From contig CANHTV010000262.1 in NCBI GenBank assembly GCA_947463285.1, positions 1-5,636 on the forward strand: 5,636 bases of DNA, written 5' to 3'. Source of the stretch: Verrucomicrobiaceae bacterium (lineage in GTDB: Bacteria; Verrucomicrobiota; Verrucomicrobiia; Verrucomicrobiales; Verrucomicrobiaceae). Positions 1 through 5,636 of the stretch are shown one piece after another. The notes under the pieces are model-generated. The model worked only from the letters and a program-made list of their open reading frames with translations, searched no databases and was not told the DNA's origin. A program made the position numbers and the translations under genes. Position 1 is the stretch's first letter. Every line of letters starts with the position of its first letter.

Positions 1-31
1 GGTTTCCAAGCCCGCTCTGCCGAAAGCACCG

Positions 32-715
32 ATGACTGGATCGGTCACTCCCCGCGCCCCAGAGTCCAAGACGACGGCACCTGCGGTAGCGCCTCGGAAA
101 ATCATGAGCGGCAAAGTCGTTGTCGCAGTTTTGCTCAATCTTGCGGCACTCGCCGCCTTGCTTTGTTTTTTCAGGCCGTTTGTGGATGGCGGTGGATGGC
201 GCACTTGGTTCGCCCAGATGAATGACGTCGTGCAGGCGACAGATCCAAAAGTCAGTGAAGAAAACGTGTTCGCAGCACCTGTGGCAGAAGGCAACGGCGT
301 TAAGGCACGCTACGTCAAGATTTCCATGGAAGGCAAGGGCATCATCAGCATGGCAGAGGTGCAGGTTTTCAGCGGCACTGAAAACATCGCTTATCAAGGA
401 ACAGCCACTCAGAGCTCTAAACAATGGGATGGTGAAGCAAAACGCGCCATCGACGGCAGCACAGATGGCATCCCCTCGGGCAACAGCCTTTCGCACACAC
501 ACTTCAACGATAAAGATCCCTGGTGGCAGCTTGATCTCGGGCGTGAACACACGCTAACGACATTGGTGATTTGGAATCGCACCGCCGAAGACAAGTACAT
601 CGACAGGCTCGTCAATTTCACGGTCAGCGTGCTGGATGAGCAGCAGAATGTGCTCTGGGAAAAGAAGATCACCGAGGTGCCGAGACCGACGGTGAAACTG
701 GTGCTGCCTGAGTAA
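32..715 (+). CDS. Membrane-anchored F5/8 type C (discoidin-like) domain protein, 5' end uncertain
   Basis: From the ATG at 32 the product is 227 residues. Residues 1-24 are rich in Pro, Ala, Thr and Lys. Residues about 29-47 form one hydrophobic segment preceded by basic residues (PRK, GK), which suggests a cytoplasmic N-terminus and an exported C-terminus. Residues about 93-205 look like an F5/8 type C galactose-binding-like domain: ARYVKISMEGKG, MAEVQVFSG, an AIDGSTDG turn, the hallmark WWQLDLG (164-170) and LVIWNR. This beta-sandwich usually binds carbohydrate or other surface ligands; no ligand can be read here. The frame is open to base 2 with no stop, and the ten upstream codons are also Pro/Ala/Lys-rich, so the gene may begin outside the window. 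A start at 104, just before the membrane segment, is also possible (203 residues). Neither ATG has a strong ribosome binding site. The Cys at the end of the hydrophobic segment does not sit in a good lipobox. The next gene starts 62 bases downstream. Confidence 0.85.
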   Translation: MTGSVTPRAPESKTTAPAVAPRKIMSGKVVVAVLLNLAALAALLCFFRPFVDGGGWRTWFAQMNDVVQATDPKVSEENVFAAPVAEGNGVKARYVKISMEGKGIISMAEVQVFSGTENIAYQGTATQSSKQWDGEAKRAIDGSTDGIPSGNSLSHTHFNDKDPWWQLDLGREHTLTTLVIWNRTAEDKYIDRLVNFTVSVLDEQQNVLWEKKITEVPRPTVKLVLPE

Positions 716-777
716 TTCCCGCATACCATCGCACAAGCGAGGCTTGGCAAAGGCTGCCGCAGCACAGAGTGTGATGA

Positions 778-2910
778 ATGACATCCGCCACGCTAACCAC
801 TTGTGATCTGCCTGCTTGTTCTACGGAGCTGACGGCGTTTTTCCGTCCTCACTCGGTAGCGCTCATCGGCGCCACGGAGCGTGCAGGCAGTGTGGGCCGG
901 GCATTGTTGGAAAATCTGGTGAGCTTCCCTGGCGAGCTTTTCCCGATCAATGCCAAGCATGAAACCGTACTCGGACGGCGCGCGTGGTCGAGTCTCACGT
1001 CAATGGGAAAAGCCGTTGATCTGGTCATCATCGCCACGCCAGCGATTCAAATGCCAGAGATTATCCGCGAGTGCGGCATCTGCGGGGTGCGTGCCGTGAT
1101 CATCATCTCCGCTGGCTTCAAAGAAACAGGCGCAGAAGGCGCGAAACTGGAGCAGGCGGTTTTGGATGAAGCACGGCACTATGGCATCCGCATCGTGGGT
1201 CCCAACTGCCTCGGCCTCATGTCGCCCGCAGCTGGCCTCAACGCCACCTTTGCCACCGCGATGGCGGGGGCCGGACGTGTGGCTTTCTTGAGCCAGAGCG
1301 GTGCTCTTTGCACGGCCATTTTGGACTGGAGCTTCAGCCAGCGTGTCGGCTTTAGCGCGTTCGTTTCGGTTGGCTCCATGCTGGATGTAGGTTGGGGAGA
1401 TCTGATCCATCATTTTGGTCAAGATCCAGAGACTGAGAGTATCGTCATCTACATGGAGTCCGTGGGTGATGCAGCGGGCTTCATGCAGGCTGCGAGACAG
1501 GTTTCACTACGGAAGCCCATCGTCGTCATCAAGGTCGGTCGCACAGCTGAGGCTGCGCGCGCCGCAGCCTCGCACACGGGCGCGATGACGGGCAGTGATG
1601 AGGTCCTGGACGCGGCCTTCGAGCGCGCAGGGGTGCTGCGCGTGGATACGATCGAGGAGCTTTTTGATATGGCTGAACTTCTGGCCAAACAAACTTTACC
1701 CAAAGGACCAAACCTGGCGATTGTGACCAATGCAGGCGGCCCTGGAGCACTGGCGACCGATGCCCTGGTGCGCAATGGTGCCAGGTTAGCCCATCTGCAA
1801 GCCGAGACAGTGAAGGAACTCGATGCCGCTTTGCCCAGTCACTGGAGCCACGGCAATCCCGTCGATGTACTGGGGGATGCCGATGCGGGCCGCTATGAGC
1901 AAGCCTTTGAGGCAGTGCTTGCCGATTCCGACGTGGATGGTTTGCTTGCCATCCTTACACCACAGGCCATGACCGCACCTCAGGCTGTGGCACAGAGTTT
2001 AATCAAGGCCATGGAAAATACGGCCAAGCCTGTATTGGCGAGTTGGATGGGCGGCAGTGCTGTCGCAGAGGCAAGAGAGAAATTGAATGCCGCCGGCATC
2101 GCCACCTATGACTACCCTGATGAAGCGGCCAGGGCGTTTCAGTTTATGTGGCAGCGTCAGGATCGGCTGCGCAGGCTTGAGGAGACCAATCGCCTCGCCT
2201 GCTGCTCACGACATAGCATGACTGAGGCTCAGGCCCTGATACGCCAGCTGCAATACCTAGGGCGGCTTTTGCTCAGTGAGGCGGAAGCCAAAAGCGTGCT
2301 CAAGGCGGCAGGTATCCCCGTGGTGGAAACGCACGTCGCTCGCAACGAATCTGAAGCATCCGATCACGCAGAGAGCCTGGGTTTCCCCGTAGTGCTCAAG
2401 CTGCTATCACCCACCATCACCCACAAAACCGATGTCGGCGGCGTGCGCCTTAATTTGCAAAACCGAGACGACGTGGTCGAGGCCTTTCGTCACATCCAGT
2501 CAGCCGTCAGTGACGTTGACTTTGCTGGAGTCACCGTGCAGCCGATGGTGACGCGACGGGGCAGCACGGAACTGATCCTGGGATGTTCTTACGACGCGCA
2601 GTTTGGTCCTGTGCTGCTGTTTGGTGCAGGCGGGATCTGGGTGGAGGTCATGCAGGATCGGGTCTTACTGCTCCCACCTTTGTCTCCTAAGCTTGCGCAT
2701 GATCGCATCCAGCAAACACGCATCTGGCGAGCGCTTCAGGGCATTCGCGGTCAGCCACGAGCAGATCTGCAAGCCATCGCTGATGTCATGGTGAAGCTGG
2801 GCGACCTGGCTCTCGCCGTGCCGGAGATTGCAGAGATCGACATCAATCCCCTGCTGGCCAGTGAACATGGCGTGCTGGCTTTGGATGCACGCATCGTCCT
2901 GCGGCAATAG
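778..2910 (+). CDS. ADP(NDP)-forming acyl-CoA synthetase, fused alpha-beta (acetate--CoA ligase family)
   Basis: A complete 710-residue cytoplasmic enzyme. The family interconverts acyl-CoA + NDP + phosphate with free acid + CoA + NTP, often as an energy-conserving step in acetate or organic acid formation. Residues about 20-145 form the CoA-binding Rossmann region (FFRPHSVALIGATERAGSVG, then IVGPNCLG at 139-146). Residues about 165-300 form the first succinyl-CoA-ligase-like region, with LSQSGAL (171-177) and ASHTGAMTGSDE, whose His266 fits the phosphorylated catalytic histidine. Residues about 310-455 form the second such region (VTNAGGPGALATDAL). Residues about 490-710 form the ATP-grasp region, with FPVVLKLLSPTITHKTDVGG (Lys541, His549), GPVLLFGAGGIWVEV and EIDINPL (686-692). 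Length and order match single-chain enzymes of this family. There is no C-terminal GNAT domain, so it is not a Pat-type lysine acetyltransferase. The ATG at 778 has a weak GAG at 767-769. The acyl substrate (acetate, propionate or other) cannot be told from sequence. Confidence 0.93.
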   Translation: MTSATLTTCDLPACSTELTAFFRPHSVALIGATERAGSVGRALLENLVSFPGELFPINAKHETVLGRRAWSSLTSMGKAVDLVIIATPAIQMPEIIRECGICGVRAVIIISAGFKETGAEGAKLEQAVLDEARHYGIRIVGPNCLGLMSPAAGLNATFATAMAGAGRVAFLSQSGALCTAILDWSFSQRVGFSAFVSVGSMLDVGWGDLIHHFGQDPETESIVIYMESVGDAAGFMQAARQVSLRKPIVVIKVGRTAEAARAAASHTGAMTGSDEVLDAAFERAGVLRVDTIEELFDMAELLAKQTLPKGPNLAIVTNAGGPGALATDALVRNGARLAHLQAETVKELDAALPSHWSHGNPVDVLGDADAGRYEQAFEAVLADSDVDGLLAILTPQAMTAPQAVAQSLIKAMENTAKPVLASWMGGSAVAEAREKLNAAGIATYDYPDEAARAFQFMWQRQDRLRRLEETNRLACCSRHSMTEAQALIRQLQYLGRLLLSEAEAKSVLKAAGIPVVETHVARNESEASDHAESLGFPVVLKLLSPTITHKTDVGGVRLNLQNRDDVVEAFRHIQSAVSDVDFAGVTVQPMVTRRGSTELILGCSYDAQFGPVLLFGAGGIWVEVMQDRVLLLPPLSPKLAHDRIQQTRIWRALQGIRGQPRADLQAIADVMVKLGDLALAVPEIAEIDINPLLASEHGVLALDARIVLRQ

Positions 2911-2938
2911 CCTGCGAAAAGTGGCCGGTGTGTGACGT

Positions 2939-2941
2939 AGG
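2939..2941 (+). promoter_or_regulatory. Probable ribosome binding site deciding the start at 2950
   Basis: An AGG lies 8 bases before the ATG at 2950, a normal spacing. The in-frame TTG at 2944 would be only 2 bases from it. The ATG also opens directly into a signal-peptide-like stretch, so it is preferred over the TTG. The match to the anti-Shine-Dalgarno is short, so this is weak support. Confidence 0.4.
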
Positions 2942-2949
2942 TTTTGATT

Positions 2950-5163
2950 ATGTCTACAATAGCCATCGCCACTTTCGGAATGCTGCTGCTAATCGCCGCA
3001 GCATCGAGTAACGCTGCCGATGCCCCTCGCGCCTTAAGTTTCGTGCATGACATCCAGCCCATCCTTACCAAGGCCGGATGTAATGCGGGCGTTTGCCACG
3101 CGAAGGCAATCACCGGCCAGCGTGGGTTCAGGCTGTCCGTCCTCGGATTTGAGCCTGAAGAAGACTACGAAGCTATCGTGAAACAAGGCAAAGGCCGCCG
3201 CGTCTTTCCGCCGGCACCAGAGGAAAGCCTCCTGCTTACCAAAGGCGCAGCCACCGTGCCACACACTGGAGGCAAAAAACTGGAACCGGGCTCTGAAGAT
3301 TACCAGACTCTCGTGCGCTGGATCTCGCAGGGCATGCCTTATGCCGCGGCCAATGAACCCAAACTGAACGAGATCGTCGTCGAACCCGCGCGTACGACCC
3401 TGAAGGTAAAATCCACCCAGCAGCTCAAAGTCACTGCCCGCTACTCGGACGGCAGCAGTCGTGATGTGACTAGGCTCGCCCTTTACGAGGCCAACGATCG
3501 CGCCATGGCTGAAGCCAGCGAGCTGGGACTCGTCAAAACCTTGGACATCCCGGGTAACGTCGCTGTCATGGTTAGATTTGGCGGCAAAGTCAGTGTTTGC
3601 AGCGTCTCGGTGCCACTCGGCGCTCCGGTAGAATCAGTACCTCCGGTTAAAAACTTCATCGATCAGCATGTGTTCGCCAATTTAAAGCAGATCGGCGTAC
3701 CCCCATCACCCATCTGCGATGACTCGACCTTTCTACGCCGCATCTCGCTCGATATCGGCGGGCGTCTGCCGACCGCAGAAGAGACCAAAGCCTTCCTTGC
3801 CAGCAAAGCTGCTGACAAACGCGATCTGGCCATAGAGGCACTCCTGAGCAGTCCTGATTATGCGGATTACTTCGCGAACAAATGGACATCCTTGCTCAAA
3901 AACACCCGAGCAGACGCCGCTGATATCACCTCAAACTTCGCCTTCCACGCCTGGATGCGTGACAGCCTTCTGGCGAACACCAAGTATGATCAAATCGTGC
4001 GACAGATCCTGGCATCGACAGGCACCATCGTCTCGAATCCACCCGTCGCCTGGTACAAGCGCGTCAAAGAGCCCACGGCCCAGCTTGAAGATGTCGCCCA
4101 GCTTTTTCTCGGCGTGCGGATGCAGTGTGCCCAGTGTCACCACCACCCCTTCGAGCGGTGGACACAAGCTGAGTACTATCACCTCGCCGCCTTTTTCAGC
4201 CAGATCGGCAGAAAACCCACCGCCATCGCCGGAGAAGACCTCATTTTTCACAAACGCGGAATCGCAAAAACAGAGCATCGTAAAACACGTGTGATGCTGA
4301 AGCCCGCTGGACTTGGCGAGCCCGAACTCGATATTCCACCCGATGAAGATCCACGCCTCGCACTGGTCGATTGGATGAGCAAAAAGGACAACCCCTTCTT
4401 CGCCAAATCTCTCGTCAATCGTTACTGGAAACACTTTTTCAAACGTGGCCTCGTCGAACCCGAAGATGATCTGCGTGACACCAACCCACCGACGAATCCA
4501 GACTTGTTTGATGCCCTCGCTAAACACTTCACCGAGAGCGGCTACGATTTAAAATCCCTCGTGCGCGCCATCGTGCAAAGCCACACCTATCAGCTCAGCT
4601 CGACCCCGAATGCTCACAATGCCGTGGATCGTCAGGCCTTCTCTCACTTCTACCCCAAACGCATGGCGGCGGAGGTCCTGCTCGACAGCATCGACATGGT
4701 CACAGGTGCCAAAACCGATTTTGCTGACCTGCCTCCAGGCACACGAGCCATCTCACTGCCAGATAACAGCTATAACCGCGCATCTCCCTTTTTGAAGGTG
4801 TTTGGCCGCCCGGAAGGAGCCAGCGTTTGTGAGTGCGAGCGCGTCTCTTCCGCCAGCCTGGCTCAAAGTCTGCACCTGATGAATGCCGCCGATGTAAAGG
4901 CCAAACTCGCCGCCAGCGGAGGCAGAGCTGAAACCCTGGCCAAGGCCGAACTACCAGAACCCAAGCGCATTCGAGAGCTCTACCTAGCAGCCTATTCTCG
5001 CGAGCCGGAAGCTGATGAAGTAAGAATCGCCGAAAATCATCTCCTGAAGCCCAGAGCCGACGCCGTAGGAAAACCTCTCGATTCACAGCGTGCCAAGCGC
5101 AACGGCTACGAGGACCTCCTGTGGGCTTTGCTGAATACCAAAGAGTTTCTGTACAATCATTAA
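2950..5163 (+). CDS. Exported PSC1-like cytochrome / Ig-like / DUF1549 / DUF1553 protein
   Basis: A complete 737-residue protein counted from the ATG at 2950. Residues 1-23 look like a Sec signal peptide (hydrophobic core, then ASSNAADAP), so the protein should act outside the cytoplasmic membrane. Residues about 29-132 are the planctomycete-type cytochrome region: HDIQPILTKAGCNAGVCHAK carries a CX4CH motif (Cys44, Cys49, His50), followed by LSVLGFEPEEDY, GRRVFPPAPEESLLL and VPHTGGKKL. Residues about 141-224 resemble a bacterial Ig-like (Big_2) domain (ARYSDGSSRDVT). Residues about 236-420 are DUF1549 (FLRRISLDIGGRLPTAEE), ending near a canonical CXXCH in MQCAQCHHHPFERW (Cys393, Cys396, His397). 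Residues about 468-727 are DUF1553 (NPFFAKSLVNRYWKHFFKRG, the VEPEDDLRDTNPPTNPDLFD stretch, then CECER at 627-631). These proteins are abundant in Planctomycetes and Verrucomicrobia, often near sulfatase or glycan-degradation genes, and their biochemical role is not established. Heme binding is inferred from motifs only. The gene starts 39 bases after the synthetase. No DUF1501 gene, a frequent partner, follows directly. Confidence 0.93.
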   Translation: MSTIAIATFGMLLLIAAASSNAADAPRALSFVHDIQPILTKAGCNAGVCHAKAITGQRGFRLSVLGFEPEEDYEAIVKQGKGRRVFPPAPEESLLLTKGAATVPHTGGKKLEPGSEDYQTLVRWISQGMPYAAANEPKLNEIVVEPARTTLKVKSTQQLKVTARYSDGSSRDVTRLALYEANDRAMAEASELGLVKTLDIPGNVAVMVRFGGKVSVCSVSVPLGAPVESVPPVKNFIDQHVFANLKQIGVPPSPICDDSTFLRRISLDIGGRLPTAEETKAFLASKAADKRDLAIEALLSSPDYADYFANKWTSLLKNTRADAADITSNFAFHAWMRDSLLANTKYDQIVRQILASTGTIVSNPPVAWYKRVKEPTAQLEDVAQLFLGVRMQCAQCHHHPFERWTQAEYYHLAAFFSQIGRKPTAIAGEDLIFHKRGIAKTEHRKTRVMLKPAGLGEPELDIPPDEDPRLALVDWMSKKDNPFFAKSLVNRYWKHFFKRGLVEPEDDLRDTNPPTNPDLFDALAKHFTESGYDLKSLVRAIVQSHTYQLSSTPNAHNAVDRQAFSHFYPKRMAAEVLLDSIDMVTGAKTDFADLPPGTRAISLPDNSYNRASPFLKVFGRPEGASVCECERVSSASLAQSLHLMNAADVKAKLAASGGRAETLAKAELPEPKRIRELYLAAYSREPEADEVRIAENHLLKPRADAVGKPLDSQRAKRNGYEDLLWALLNTKEFLYNH

Positions 5164-5287
5164 ACCCAGAAGCATCCAATCTGAGCGTGTTTTTTGAGAA
5201 CGCAGTGCCCGTAAAAAAAATGCGGCGGCCCTGAATAATTTTGGTGGGCTTCACATCTCATGATCTGTTCCCCAAGAAACCAAAAGT
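5164..5287. other. Intergenic gap, no confident signal
   Basis: These 124 bases hold a run of six T (5190-5195) and a run of eight A (5213-5220). A weak imperfect inverted repeat (GCGT at 5185-5188 against ACGC at 5200-5203) has the T run in its loop, which is not how an intrinsic terminator is built. No -35/-10 pair with good spacing stands out by eye. The gap is longer than the two upstream gaps, so a transcript boundary here is plausible but not shown. Confidence 0.4.
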
Positions 5288-5636
5288 ATGAAAATAAAAT
5301 TAACTCTCATCGTCGTGTTGATATCATTCATGACTCTCACTCCAGAAGCAACGGCCCGATACGGCGCAATCGCCTACTCCACAGGAGATGACTCCTTTGG
5401 CGTCGTCGGACTCACTTGGAACTGGAAGACCCGCAGCAGCGCAATCTCTGGTGCCATCAGAGAGGCCCGCGACCAAAGTGACAACGGGTATCTCGATGGG
5501 TATAAGACTTATTGGTGGAGCCACAAAGGCTATAATGCAGCCGCCAGAGGTTTTTCGGATGACGACATGCATGTCAAAGTAGGCTGGTCCTACGGTTGGA
5601 GAACAGCCAGCGGCTCCATCAATGCAGCCCTCAGAA
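5288..5636 (+). CDS. Small secreted DUF4189-like protein with a duplicated module, 3' end outside window
   Basis: An open frame from the ATG at 5288 runs 116 codons to the right edge without a stop, so the gene is cut there. An in-frame TGA at 5261-5263 with no other start codon after it fixes the ATG. Upstream is only a weak purine stretch, AAGAAA at 5274-5279. Residues 1-23 are a clear signal peptide (MKIK, a hydrophobic core, then ATA before Arg24). The mature part begins RYGAIAYS and continues with GVVGLTWNW, a pattern recalling DUF4189 (a YGAIAYS-type start, aromatic strands, then an Ala-rich helix). Residues 25-60 and 82-116 look like two copies of the same module: each begins Y-x-A-x-A, has an acidic DD turn, then a W-x(1-2)-W-[KR]-T core followed by S-x-[AS]-I and A-[IL]-R. 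There is no Cys so far. DUF4189 members are of unknown function, and the assignment is by resemblance only. The 124-base gap from the previous gene suggests its own transcription unit. Confidence 0.78.
   Translation, partial: MKIKLTLIVVLISFMTLTPEATARYGAIAYSTGDDSFGVVGLTWNWKTRSSAISGAIREARDQSDNGYLDGYKTYWWSHKGYNAAARGFSDDDMHVKVGWSYGWRTASGSINAALR

Noticed and set aside
745..765. Small hairpin (GGCA/TGCC) between the first two genes
   Set aside because: Four to five base pairs with no following T run. It is too weak to call a terminator or attenuator.
2944..2949. TTG at 2944 as the start of the exported protein
   Set aside because: It is only 2 bases after the AGG at 2939-2941, while the ATG at 2950 is well spaced and leads directly into the signal peptide.
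3931..4527. A 198-codon open frame on the minus strand inside the DUF1549/DUF1553 gene
   Set aside because: It lies fully within a strongly recognisable gene on the other strand. Its translation has no recognisable domain, so it is read as a shadow of + strand codon use.
5181..5206. Possible terminator hairpin after the DUF1553 gene
   Set aside because: The stem is only four base pairs plus a bulged extension, and the T run is in the loop rather than after the stem.
5194..5222. TTGAGA as a -35 box for the right-edge gene
   Set aside because: At 17-18 base spacing the downstream hexamer is AAAATG or AAATGC, a poor -10.
4700..5254. A 184-codon minus-strand open frame overlapping the end of the DUF1553 region and the following gap
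   Set aside because: Most of it is antisense to conserved DUF1553 coding sequence. The product is rich in Arg, Trp and Cys, as expected of a shadow frame, with no family resemblance.
5324..5582. Short open frames on both strands (minus 5324-5572, plus 5388-5582)
   Set aside because: Both overlap the signal-peptide-bearing frame starting at 5288, which has a convincing secreted-protein sequence and runs off the window.

Overview
The window holds four protein genes, all on the + strand and closely packed. Two are cut, or may be cut, by the window edges. The gene content points to the Planctomycetes-Verrucomicrobia group. A secreted DUF1549/DUF1553 protein with an N-terminal 'planctomycete-type' cytochrome region and a membrane-anchored F5/8 type C (discoidin-like) protein are both typical of that group. 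I lean towards Verrucomicrobia, but this is inferred from protein families and not from any marker gene. No RNA gene, CRISPR array, insertion sequence or phage gene was seen.

Layout. Positions 1-715 encode a membrane-anchored F5/8 type C domain protein whose frame is open to the left edge, so its true start may lie outside. After 62 bases, 778-2910 encodes a complete fused alpha-beta ADP(NDP)-forming acyl-CoA synthetase, with CoA-binding, succinyl-CoA-ligase-like and ATP-grasp regions and both expected histidine motifs. After another 39 bases, 2950-5163 encodes a complete exported protein of the PSC1-like cytochrome / Ig-like / DUF1549 / DUF1553 architecture. Then come 124 bases without a convincing gene or regulatory signal. 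From 5288 to the right edge runs the start of a small secreted protein resembling DUF4189. Its visible part appears to be two copies of one aromatic-rich module.

How the genes fit together. The short gaps and shared strand would allow the first three genes to be co-transcribed, but their predicted roles do not form an obvious pathway. One is a cytoplasmic energy-conserving acyl-CoA/acyl-phosphate enzyme and two are extracytoplasmic proteins. The DUF1549/DUF1553 gene is not followed by the DUF1501 gene that often accompanies it. I see no strong evidence for a new multi-gene system. The most useful second looks are the duplicated-module secreted protein at the right edge and the incomplete left-edge gene.
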